A program made the translations under genes and the position numbers. Positions 15,880 to 23,900 of a stretch of DNA of 33,020 bases are shown piece after piece. The stretch comes from a virus. How positions within the stretch are numbered: the stretch's first letter is position 1; every line of letters begins with the position of its first letter. The notes beneath the pieces were generated by a model. The model was not told the origin of the DNA. It saw only the letters and a program-made list of their open reading frames with translations, and searched no databases. The stretch spans positions 1 to 33,020 of IMG/VR virus record IMGVR_UViG_3300028025_003173; one strand, given 5' to 3'.

Positions 15880-18003
15880 CTATGCAGGGAATGTAGCGCC
15901 AGTTGGTAATACGTTGAAATTCAATATGATAAACTCAGCTGTTTTGGTTGGTTGGATATAAATCTGACCTACTAACTGATTTCTATCAATTACATCAGGA
16001 GTATTATTTGTTTCATCCATTACAACTTTATAAGCATATAAGCCTTGACGTTGTACTACTGATTCAAGATATGGATTAACTTGAGATAAGAAACGATTGC
16101 GAGTTACGTTGGTATTTTGTTCAAATACTAAGTTATTAGCAACTTGACCAATATATCCTTTAAGAGCAATCAACAAACGACGAACGTTTACACGGTCGAG
16201 AGCGGTTGCTTTACGCTGCAATGTTTTTTGACCAAATACTACAACACCTTCTCCAGGGAATGTAGCTAATGGGTTAACATTTGCTTGATATAATACATCA
16301 CGATCGTTTTGGGTTAATTTACGCTCAGCACGTAATACTGATGGAACACCACCACGATTTAAACCTGCAGGGGCAAACCATTCAGCACCAACTTGGTCGT
16401 TAAATGCGAATACACCACCCATTACTGTAGAGGCAGGAGCCCATACGGCTTTACCTAATGCGCTTGAAAATAATTGAATCCAAGGCCAATAAGTAGCAGC
16501 GTAGTTGCTTGATTGACCAGCAGCAGCATTTGCAGCAGCTGTTACTACATTACCATATAATTTAGTATCTACAACTGCAATAGCATCACCTCTACCTTCG
16601 CAAGTAGAAATCATGGTTGTTGAAGCAGCATTATCTAAAGTAACACCAGGTGCTAACAATACGTTGAATTGATATTCATCGCTATTTGCTAATAAATTAA
16701 ATGCAGCTTGGTAATCAGCAACACCAAATCCTTGAACGTTTGTTGCTGTGATATTTTCGTTCATTAATTGAACTGCATTTGTTGCAGCAACACCACCAGC
16801 AAATGAACCACCATAAGATCCACTTCCAACCAAAGGCATTGATGAAGCATAAGAACTTGTTTTAAAATTACCATTATTGTCAATAGAATCTACTTGAGGA
16901 GTAGTTATTGATTTAATACGAATGTATTGTGAAGCATTAGCATATGATCCAGTAATATCAATATAAGGAGCACCATCACTATCTACACGATAAATAGGTT
17001 TAATATCACCAATTACACGAGATATAAAGTTAGGTAATGCTGGGTCTAATGATAGGTTAGGCCATGTTTCGAGATAGTTAGGTTGTGCATTATTATCATT
17101 ACCAGCACGAACTGCTAAATTAAATGTACCACTTCCTGTGTTTACATTTGTAATTTCCCAACGAACGTTAATTGAACTACCACTTGCTAAAGCACCAGCA
17201 CTCATGCTAGAGGTATTATTCATTTGATCACCCCAAGCTATAGTTTCAAGAGTAAATGAAGTTGCTTGAGTAGATATATTAGTACCACCAGTTAAAGTAA
17301 CTAAAGTTGAAAAATCTGAAGCAGATCCTGTTTGGAAAAGAAATCCGTTTACTGCTGTACCGGCTACAGAACCAGATAATATAATTGTAGTTGCTGTGTT
17401 TGTTGCTTTGATTAAATTATAACTTGAAGAAGCAGCAGAACCTGATAAAGCACCATTAATAGATCCAGTTAAGTTATCTAAAGTAGCTTGTAAAGTAGAA
17501 CCAGATGCAAAATAATATAAATTACCATCAACATCATTTGCTGGGATTGGAGTAGCAGCAGAGATAAATCTAAATGTTGGATATCCGCTACCTACAATTC
17601 TAAATTCATTGTTGGCTGCTATTGAAGTTGCTAATACAGTACCACTGCCTGTAGCGAATTTATCACCAACAGCAGCTTGACTAATTACATCAGCATTAGC
17701 ATAAGTAGATACATTACCACTACCACTAATTACTTTAGTAACCAATAATGTTTGACCACCATTGTTAAAATAATCTTTAGCGGCTAATGATGTAAGATAT
17801 TCGTAGTAGTAACTACCACTTTTAAAAGTTTCACCAAACTTAGATACAAACTCGCTATACGAGGTAACATAAGTAGGAACAAGGGGTTGACCTAATACGG
17901 TAGGACCAACGATTGCGGTTGATGTCCCTTGAATACCCCTTTGAACTAACGATTGGTCAGATTCATTTTGGAATACGCCAGGACTTAAAATTTTTTCTGC
18001 CAT
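15880..18003 (-). CDS. 18: Contractile tail sheath protein (gp18-like)
   Basis: A 707-residue protein matching the T4-like sheath family. The N-terminus MAEKILSPGVFQNESDQSLV is followed by GIQGTSTAIVGPTVLGQPL. The conserved C-terminal half contains WFAPAGLNRGGVPSVLRAE, then NVNPLATFPGEGVVVFGQKT, and NVRRLLIALKGYIGQ, ending in IYIQPTKTAEFIILNF. Residues about 100-400 form a variable Ser/Thr/Gly-rich insertion, the part that usually faces outward on the contracted tail. It precedes the tube gene. A late motif lies 44 nt upstream, and the leader between them contains a small stem-loop. The assignment is firm. Confidence 0.95.
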   Translation of the reverse strand: MAEKILSPGVFQNESDQSLVQRGIQGTSTAIVGPTVLGQPLVPTYVTSYSEFVSKFGETFKSGSYYYEYLTSLAAKDYFNNGGQTLLVTKVISGSGNVSTYANADVISQAAVGDKFATGSGTVLATSIAANNEFRIVGSGYPTFRFISAATPIPANDVDGNLYYFASGSTLQATLDNLTGSINGALSGSAASSSYNLIKATNTATTIILSGSVAGTAVNGFLFQTGSASDFSTLVTLTGGTNISTQATSFTLETIAWGDQMNNTSSMSAGALASGSSINVRWEITNVNTGSGTFNLAVRAGNDNNAQPNYLETWPNLSLDPALPNFISRVIGDIKPIYRVDSDGAPYIDITGSYANASQYIRIKSITTPQVDSIDNNGNFKTSSYASSMPLVGSGSYGGSFAGGVAATNAVQLMNENITATNVQGFGVADYQAAFNLLANSDEYQFNVLLAPGVTLDNAASTTMISTCEGRGDAIAVVDTKLYGNVVTAAANAAAGQSSNYAATYWPWIQLFSSALGKAVWAPASTVMGGVFAFNDQVGAEWFAPAGLNRGGVPSVLRAERKLTQNDRDVLYQANVNPLATFPGEGVVVFGQKTLQRKATALDRVNVRRLLIALKGYIGQVANNLVFEQNTNVTRNRFLSQVNPYLESVVQRQGLYAYKVVMDETNNTPDVIDRNQLVGQIYIQPTKTAEFIILNFNVLPTGATFPA

Positions 18004-18030
18004 TTTGTATAATTGTTTTTAAAAAATTTA

Positions 18031-18045
18031 ATAGGATTAACCTAT
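18031..18045 (-). other. Small leader hairpin before the sheath gene
   Basis: ATAGG / CCTAT, a 5-bp stem with a 5-nt loop, lies between the late motif and the sheath ATG, and would be at or near the 5' end of the mRNA. The coding strand after it is T-rich. It may stabilise the transcript, but the stem is short and could be chance. Confidence 0.3.
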
Positions 18046-18047
18046 CG

Positions 18048-18055
18048 ATAAATAT
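18048..18055 (-). promoter_or_regulatory. Late-promoter-like motif ATATTTAT (before the sheath gene)
   Basis: Coding strand TAGATATTTATCGATAGG, 44 nt upstream of the sheath ATG at 18003 and about 25 nt after the stop of the coiled-coil gene. Confidence 0.6.
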
Positions 18056-18080
18056 CTAAAAACAGTTATAAACCGCAGTA

Positions 18081-18347
18081 TTACTGAACAGGTGTTATCT
18101 CTCCAGTTTCTGCATTAATAGCACCAGTGCCATATTTGGTTTGAAGCGATGTTATTAGGTCTGATTCTTGCTTTTCAATTGTAGCAAGATCATTCACTAA
18201 TGCTACTTTATTGCTTTGAAGTTTTTCGATTTGCTCATTCAAGGCAATGCGTTGTGCTTCAGCTACACCAATTTCAAATATGGTTTGGTTGTACTTAGAT
18301 TGGAGATCTTTAATTGACTGTAATTCTTCTGTTGTTAATTTTGCCAT
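18081..18347 (-). CDS. Small coiled-coil protein before the sheath gene
   Basis: An 88-residue protein, almost entirely one amphipathic helix (EELQSIKDLQSKYNQ, QRIALNEQIEKLQSNKVAL, NDLATIEKQESDL), then a short Gly/Thr tail (KYGTGAINAETGEITPVQ). The heptad pattern predicts a coiled-coil dimer or trimer. There is no signal or membrane segment and no enzyme motif. It starts 9 nt after the zinc-ribbon gene stops and is the last gene of its unit before the sheath promoter. A structural or assembly-scaffold role is possible; the function is unknown. Confidence 0.75.
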   Translation of the reverse strand: MAKLTTEELQSIKDLQSKYNQTIFEIGVAEAQRIALNEQIEKLQSNKVALVNDLATIEKQESDLITSLQTKYGTGAINAETGEITPVQ

Positions 18348-18356
18348 AACATTGTT

Positions 18357-18590
18357 TTATTTTTCCCATTTAGCTAATGGGCAAGCTTCTTTACCTGGTT
18401 TAGGACTAAATACTTTTTTACTTAGTGGACACCCACATGCACCGCAAACAAATGAATTAATTGCGACAACATGGGTTTTTTTCTCACATGAATCACAAAC
18501 GTTAGCTCTATATTGAGCTATCGCTTGTTCTTCATCTGATGGATTAGCCGCAGTTACCCACGACTTAAATATTTCGGATATTTTATTCAC
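18357..18590 (-). CDS. Small zinc-ribbon protein
   Basis: A 77-residue protein with two Cys pairs typical of a zinc ribbon: CDSC followed after 17 residues by CGAC, with CP two residues on and a last Cys near the end (EACPLAKW). The N-terminal 25 residues form an acidic helix. It overlaps the end of the preceding 153-residue gene by 8 nt, so translation is probably coupled. The fold suggests zinc binding and perhaps nucleic-acid or protein contact. I cannot name a function, and its place among virion genes could mean a structural rather than a regulatory role. Confidence 0.75.
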   Translation of the reverse strand: MNKISEIFKSWVTAANPSDEEQAIAQYRANVCDSCEKKTHVVAINSFVCGACGCPLSKKVFSPKPGKEACPLAKWEK

Positions 18591-19044
18591 CTACTTGAAT
18601 TAATTTAAAGAATGTAACATAAACACCATCGGTCTCTACATTTTCAAATTCTTCTAATTTAAATGGATGATATTCTAATTCGCGTTCTTCTTGAAGTAAG
18701 GTATTAAAATCATTTTGGAATGAAATAAAATTAGGGTTTACTTCACGAGAAACTACTTCCTTGGTTTCATCATCAATTACTTCATTGATGTAGATAGGAA
18801 TACTAACGCTGCCGTTTTCTTCTACGCCATACTTTTTAACGAGTTCTTCTCTAAGTTTATCAATTGATTCTTTTTCAACTGCTATTTTTTTAGCCAAATC
18901 AGCCAACCAATACTTAGTGGTTAATTTTACTCGCTCCGTTAATAGGCCTGGAGATACTGTTTCCCCGGTTTGTTGATTTACAAAACCGTTTAATTCAGAA
19001 TTTAATTGGTAGAATTCTTGTAACTTTAACGTAACTTTTTCCAT
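18583..19044 (-). CDS. Unknown 153-residue helical protein
   Basis: Not recognised. Residues 1-75 are mostly helical and charged (LQEFYQLNSELNGFVN, KKIAVEKESIDKLREELVKK). A beta segment follows (VSIPIYINEVIDDETKEVV) and an acidic end (LQEERELEYHPFKLEEFE). It is cytosolic-looking. It starts 3 nt after the one-helix membrane protein gene and overlaps the zinc-ribbon gene by 8 nt, so these three are one transcript. It may be an assembly factor for tail or fibre parts, but this is position only. Confidence 0.7.
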   Translation of the reverse strand: MEKVTLKLQEFYQLNSELNGFVNQQTGETVSPGLLTERVKLTTKYWLADLAKKIAVEKESIDKLREELVKKYGVEENGSVSIPIYINEVIDDETKEVVSREVNPNFISFQNDFNTLLQEERELEYHPFKLEEFENVETDGVYVTFFKLIQVGE

Positions 19045-19047
19045 ATA

Positions 19048-19293
19048 TTATTTAGCTTTTTTTACTGGTTTTTTAACGGCGCTTTGTTTAACAACACTTT
19101 GTTTAACAGCGTTTGTTTTTCTAGTTGCTTTTTGTTCAGGAGTAGCTACTGGTTCGATTACTTCTACTACTTTTTCTACTTCTGGTACAACGGGAGCAGC
19201 AGGTTGTTCTGCAGGTGATTGGTCTTGTTTTTTAAGCAATAGAAAAGCAGCAACAGCGGAAATAATAACGATTGAAAAGATAAGAAATGCCAT
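19048..19293 (-). CDS. Single-pass membrane protein with basic tail
   Basis: An 81-residue protein. Residues 2-20 are a hydrophobic helix (AFLIFSIVIISAVAAFLLL), followed by KK and a low-complexity Pro/Val/Glu section (AEQPAAPVVPEVEKVVEVIE). The C-terminus is Lys-rich (VKQSAVKKPVKKAK) and repetitive. The absence of a cleavage motif suggests an anchor rather than a signal peptide. Such small anchors in phages can be lysis-related (holin- or spanin-like) or can tether assembly, but no lysis enzyme lies next to it, so I leave the function open. It has its own late motif 27 nt upstream. Confidence 0.7.
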   Translation of the reverse strand: MAFLIFSIVIISAVAAFLLLKKQDQSPAEQPAAPVVPEVEKVVEVIEPVATPEQKATRKTNAVKQSVVKQSAVKKPVKKAK

Positions 19294-19320
19294 AAAATTT
19301 ATTTTTGTTATTTGATATAT

Positions 19321-19328
19321 ATAAATAT
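19321..19328 (-). promoter_or_regulatory. Late-promoter-like motif ATATTTAT (before the membrane protein unit)
   Basis: Coding strand TTATATATTTATATATATC, 27 nt upstream of the ATG at 19293. The surroundings are extremely AT-rich, so this is the least distinctive copy. Confidence 0.5.
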
Positions 19329-19346
19329 ATAAAGAAAAATTAAAAA

Positions 19347-19586
19347 TTAATTTAGTTCACTTAAATAATTTAAAACTTCTGTTTTACTGTTATTAAAATC
19401 TAATTGAGTTGATGTAGGCCAATTTAAATTAATAGCGTCTGTTGATATTTTGTTATAATAATCAGAATTTCCAGTAATATAACTAATGATTTTTTGATTA
19501 TTATTGTTTACAACATTGATTACAGTTTGATCATTTCCGTTTATTTTAATTATAGCTCCATCGGGTCTTATATAATAATTAATCAT
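19347..19586 (-). CDS. Unknown 79-residue protein
   Basis: Not recognised. The N-terminal 25 residues look like two short strands (MINYYIRPDGAIIKINGND), followed by an Asn-rich linker and a helical end (FNNSKTEVLNYLSELN). It has no cysteines and no membrane segment. It lies about 60 nt after the Cys-rich 121-residue gene in the small appendage cluster downstream of the fibres. It is probably a minor virion or accessory protein. Confidence that it is coding rests on its clean ORF, an AT-rich leader typical of this phage, and its place in a gene-dense run. Confidence 0.6.
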   Translation of the reverse strand: MINYYIRPDGAIIKINGNDQTVINVVNNNNQKIISYITGNSDYYNKISTDAINLNWPTSTQLDFNNSKTEVLNYLSELN

Positions 19587-19645
19587 ATTTTATATTTTAT
19601 ACGTAAATGTAATAAGAAAAGATAGAATTTCCAAATTTTTATCTA

Positions 19646-20011
19646 TTAGCATGAACATAATCCTGTTGAAGTTGAACCTACTGAGTAGAATTGCCAGCCA
19701 AAATTAAAAGGACTAACACTTACACTATCATAGCTATAATATTCTCCGCCACAATCAACATTAGTAGCTGGTTCATAGCTGGAATCGCAGTTTGTACCTG
19801 ATGCTATTACTAAGGGGAAGTATATATACCCCCCTAAATCACCATAAAAATAAGCATCTACAGTTACATTAGTATTAACATTTGCTGGAGTACCACTTAT
19901 ATAAGATTTAGCAGTAGCATAATAAGATCCATAACAATCAGCAAATGGAGGGAAGCAAACGTTAATATCTATATATTCATCATTAGCAACTACCCATATT
20001 TTAAAAGCCAT
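19646..20011 (-). CDS. Cys-rich putative virion appendage protein
   Basis: A 121-residue, Tyr/Ser/Gly-rich, probably all-beta protein. Six cysteines are spread through it, ending in CSC (NVCFPPFADCYG, TNCDSSYEP, VDCGGEYY, TGLCSC). There is no signal peptide. The composition resembles surface-exposed phage adhesin domains. It starts 11 nt after the 188-residue putative virion gene stops, within the run that follows the large fibre. The Cys content is unusual for a cytosolic phage product and could mean metal binding or disulfides formed after lysis. No family is recognised. Confidence 0.62.
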   Translation of the reverse strand: MAFKIWVVANDEYIDINVCFPPFADCYGSYYATAKSYISGTPANVNTNVTVDAYFYGDLGGYIYFPLVIASGTNCDSSYEPATNVDCGGEYYSYDSVSVSPFNFGWQFYSVGSTSTGLCSC

Positions 20012-20022
20012 AATTTAATATT

Positions 20023-20589
20023 TTAAGGACAAGCACCTAATAAAACACAATATATTTTACTACCAACGGCTGAGTCATAAGTATAATTAAATGTATAAGT
20101 AGTATTAATATCAGTACCAATATTAGCTATAACTTGTGATGCAAAAGGCCCTGTAGCATCGTTTCTCCAGGGTTTACCATAGAAAATTGTTAAACGTTCA
20201 TTTGTAGTTAGAGTTCCAGATACGTTTATACTAAAAGTAGCATTAGTAGTTCCTAATTCAATAGGTAACATTGATGTAGGAAAACATTGGCTCCCAGCAT
20301 TAGCATGTTGATATAAAGTTCCTGTTACTCCGGTAGGAATATAGAGGTTGCGATCATAATTATACCAAGCAGACATTGATAAATTAGATAATTGAAGAGG
20401 ATTAGATTCTGAGAATATAGATCCAGATGATAAGACATTTATAGGAGTATATCTTATTCCATAACCAGCACAGTCGTTTTCCCCTAATCCCCAAGTCCAT
20501 TCACCCATTGCATATGAGTTTTTAGCACTTTGGGACATTTCTGTCCTTACATCATTAAATGTTATTATTCCACTAGATGGTAATGCCAT
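20023..20589 (-). CDS. Putative virion appendage protein
   Basis: A 188-residue protein. The N-terminus MALPSSGIITFNDVRTEMSQ resembles a segment seen at the start of many small phage virion proteins, perhaps an attachment module. The rest is predicted beta (FSINVSGTLTTNERLTIFYG, TYTFNYTYDSAVGSKIYCVL), with Trp/Gly/Tyr-rich loops (MGEWTWGLGENDCAGYG). It starts 3 nt after the 115-residue gene stops and is followed at 11 nt by the Cys-rich protein. A role as a fibre-associated or capsid/tail-decorating protein is inferred from the N-terminus and context. Confidence 0.65.
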   Translation of the reverse strand: MALPSSGIITFNDVRTEMSQSAKNSYAMGEWTWGLGENDCAGYGIRYTPINVLSSGSIFSESNPLQLSNLSMSAWYNYDRNLYIPTGVTGTLYQHANAGSQCFPTSMLPIELGTTNATFSINVSGTLTTNERLTIFYGKPWRNDATGPFASQVIANIGTDINTTYTFNYTYDSAVGSKIYCVLLGACP

Positions 20590-20592
20590 ATA

Positions 20593-20940
20593 CTATATTG
20601 AACCTGAACTTGTTAACCAAGGTGCTTGTTGTACTAATACAGGAGGATTAATTTGATTTTCAATACTTGCCGATAATGAAGCATACATTCTGTCTATACT
20701 TTCAGAACCCATAGATGAAGTAACCCAACCATATACAATGTCTTTGGTTAATTCATTAAATGGAATAAATGTAGATCCAGATTGGAAAGGACCAACGTAT
20801 TGTGTTCCAATATTAGAGGCAGTATATGAACCTGTGGTAGCATATAACTGCCAATGCACTAAAAATACTACATCTGTTTCTTCAGATGCTGTGGGGTAAG
20901 ATTCTAAGGGATTAAAATTCCAATTGTAAGTAATGTCCAT
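20593..20940 (-). CDS. Unknown 115-residue protein downstream of the large fibre
   Basis: A 115-residue protein starting MDITYNWNFNPLESYPTASE, with a strand-rich centre (DVVFLVHWQLYATTGSYTAS, GTQYVGPFQSGSTFIPF) and a short helix near the end (ESIDRMYASLSASIENQ). I recall similar small proteins beside fibre genes in marine T4-like phages but cannot name a function. It lies 8 nt after the large fibre gene's stop and 3 nt before the next gene. It may be a fibre assembly partner or a virion component. Confidence 0.65.
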   Translation of the reverse strand: MDITYNWNFNPLESYPTASEETDVVFLVHWQLYATTGSYTASNIGTQYVGPFQSGSTFIPFNELTKDIVYGWVTSSMGSESIDRMYASLSASIENQINPPVLVQQAPWLTSSGSI

Positions 20941-20948
20941 TTGTTAAT

Positions 20949-23900
20949 TTATTTATTTTTTAAAATATCTATTTCAGCTTTTAATTCTTTAATTGCTCCT
21001 ACAAGAAGAGGTATAATTCCTCTTTCTCTTAAAGATAATGTACCATCATTGTTTTCCCTAACAAGTTCAGGTAATACTTCTTGTACTTGTTGAGCTATAA
21101 ACCCTAAATCATCTTTAATATTTGCCAATTTATTTGATTCAGTTCCTTCTTTCCAAGTAAATAATACTGGTTTTAACTTTTGTATTTTGTCAAGTGATCC
21201 TTGAATAGGTACTATGTTAGTTTTAAAAGATACATCTGAAGGTGTACCATAGGCAACTATATCTCCAGCAGCTGTAATTGTACCCGTTGAGCTAAAGGAT
21301 ACTCTTGTAGTAGTACCAGCTCTAAAGTATAAATCTCCAGAAGCAAAATCAATATAGCCATATATTCCGCTTTGATGTAATCGTAATCTATCTCCTGAAT
21401 CAGCATTATTCCCTAACCACACACTACGGCCACTTCCAGATAAAAATATATTGCCATTAACTGTTAGTTTATCAGTAGGAGATGTAGTACCTATACCAAC
21501 ACTACCACTTACTAATACATTATTTTGAAAATATCTATTTCCAGGATTATTTACTTTTATTAATCTCCAACCTGATATATAACATCTTCTTGTACCACTA
21601 TCATTATAATAATTAAATAATGCTTGGGGGCCAAAATATTTTGTATTGTTTACCCAGTTATTAGTATTACCAGTGCCACTATTGCCTGAAGAACTGCCAT
21701 ATCCATTCCAATATCCAAATACTTTTGTCCAGGTAGTTCCTGGATCGTAACCAAGCATTACATTATAGGTGTAAGATCCTGGGTTTCCCCCTAGGTTTCC
21801 AAAAGATGCATCGTAGTCTATACCTCCCATATAATGTCTATTTGCAGAACCGGCTTCATTTCTAATCCAGCATTCCATATAATACCAATCATTAGATCCT
21901 GTATCTACTGGGATAAAAGGAAAGCCTGAAGAATAAACAACATTTCCTACATTTAAAGCTCCATCAACTTGTATAGAGTATCCGCCGGGTGCGGTAGAAT
22001 CTGTATTCCAAGTAAACCCAGTACTACCAAAATAATCTTGTAATTGAGCTTGTGTCCAAGTTGGATCTATTTCAAATACTGTTTCTCCTGAGCTATAATG
22101 TCCTATAGGATACTTTTTTGTTGCGTCTACTCTTGTATTTCTTGAATTAATTCCCCCTTCTACATCTAATTTAGCATTAGGTTCTGTAAGACCTATACCA
22201 ACATTACCTGATGACCTTATTATCATGTAATTTGTAGTGGCAAGTCTACTTCTAAAGGTATGAGTTGTATTATCATAGTAATTGCCAGGGTCGGTAGCAT
22301 TACCAAGATACATTGCTATATTTCCTGCAGGTTCGTATATCCTATGATAAAGACTATCTCTATCTGCAAAAGGAGAATCTATAGAAGCAGATTCAAATCC
22401 TAATATTCCGTTAACAGTTAGTTTATAGGAAGGGGATATAGTACCAATACCTAAGTTATCACCAGTACCAAATAATGTTGGACCCCCACTACCTAATTTA
22501 ATAGCACCTACAGCTGAATTTTGTACGCCATAGACACCCAGTGTATTAGCTACATTTATGTCATATAATGCGGAATCATCACCGCCTTGAAAAGTTAAAG
22601 CGTTATTTACTGTAGTTTTAATTGGAAGTGATGTTTGGACAGTAGTACCATCATCAGTAATTGAGCTATTACCAATAGTAGTATTAGAAGCAAACTTAAC
22701 AACTGTATTTGTAGTACCAGATACTGATACTGAAGTACCGGAGGTGCCGCTTGTGCCTGTAGTTCCACTTGTACCTGAGGTGCCTGTAGTTCCACTTGTT
22801 CCTGTAGTACCTGATGTACCTGTTGTGCCTGATGTACCGGAAGTTCCTGTAGTACCTGAAGTACCCCGTGTGCCTGATGTACCGGAAGTACCTGTGGTAC
22901 CTGATGTACCTGTTGTGCCGCTTGTGCCTGAAGTACCTGTTGTGCCTGAAGTACCTGTTGTGCCTGATGTACCTGTAGTACCTGATGTACCTGTTGTGCC
23001 TGATGTACCTGTTGTGCCTGATGTACCTGAAGTGCCTGTAGTACCTGAAGTGCCTGTAGTACCTGAGGTACCACGTGTACCTGATGTACCGGAAGTACCA
23101 CCAGTTCCATTAGTTCCACTAGTACCTGATGTACCGGAAGTACCTGTAGTACCGCTAGTTCCTGTTGTGCCTGAGGTGCCGCTTGTGCCTGTAGTTCCAC
23201 TTGTGCCTGTAGTACCTGAAGTACCGGCTGTGCCACTTGTACCTGTTGTACCTGAAGTGCCTGTTGTACCACTTGTGCCGGTTGTACCGCTGGTTCCAGT
23301 TGTACCTGAGGTGCCACTTGTGCCAGAAGTAGCAGCGGTAAATGAAGATCCGTTTATTGTGAGAGAACCTGTTATGTTAACTGATCCTGTAAATTGATGA
23401 GTATTAGATGATAAACTGCCGAATTTTGTTGATCCAGTTATAAAGCTTACACTTGATGTTATTGTTTGTACTACTAATGTTTGAGCAGTTATCTGGTTGG
23501 AAACTATTAGAGAACCAGTAATGTTAGTGCTTCCGGATACATTAAAATTACCCCCAACAAATGTCAAACCAGCAGATGCTGTTGCGGCATTAGTTGTACC
23601 GTCGGATAGTAATACTCTACCAACAGCAGCGTTATTAATCGTATTAAAGCCAGTTCCGCTTGTACCTGCAGTGCCTGATGTGCCTGATGTGCCGCTGGTG
23701 CCTGTAGTTCCTGATGTACCTGTTGTACCGCTAGTACCAGTAGTACCTGATGTACCGCTTGTGCCTGTTGTACCTGAAGTTCCGGTTGTACCACTTGTAC
23801 CTGATGTTCCAGTAGTACCTGAAGTTCCGGTTGTACCACTTGTACCTGTGGTTCCTGAGGTACCATTAGTACCATTTATACCAGAAGTACCAGAGGTTCC

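Noticed and set aside
19048-19293. Holin assignment for the one-helix membrane protein
   Set aside because: A single helix with a basic tail is compatible, but no endolysin or spanin lies next to it, and the Pro/Val linker is not diagnostic. I left it as unknown.
22607-23317. Gln/Val-rich minus-strand ORF in another frame of the large fibre
   Set aside because: It is an alternate-frame shadow of the same repeat block, with no plausible start context.
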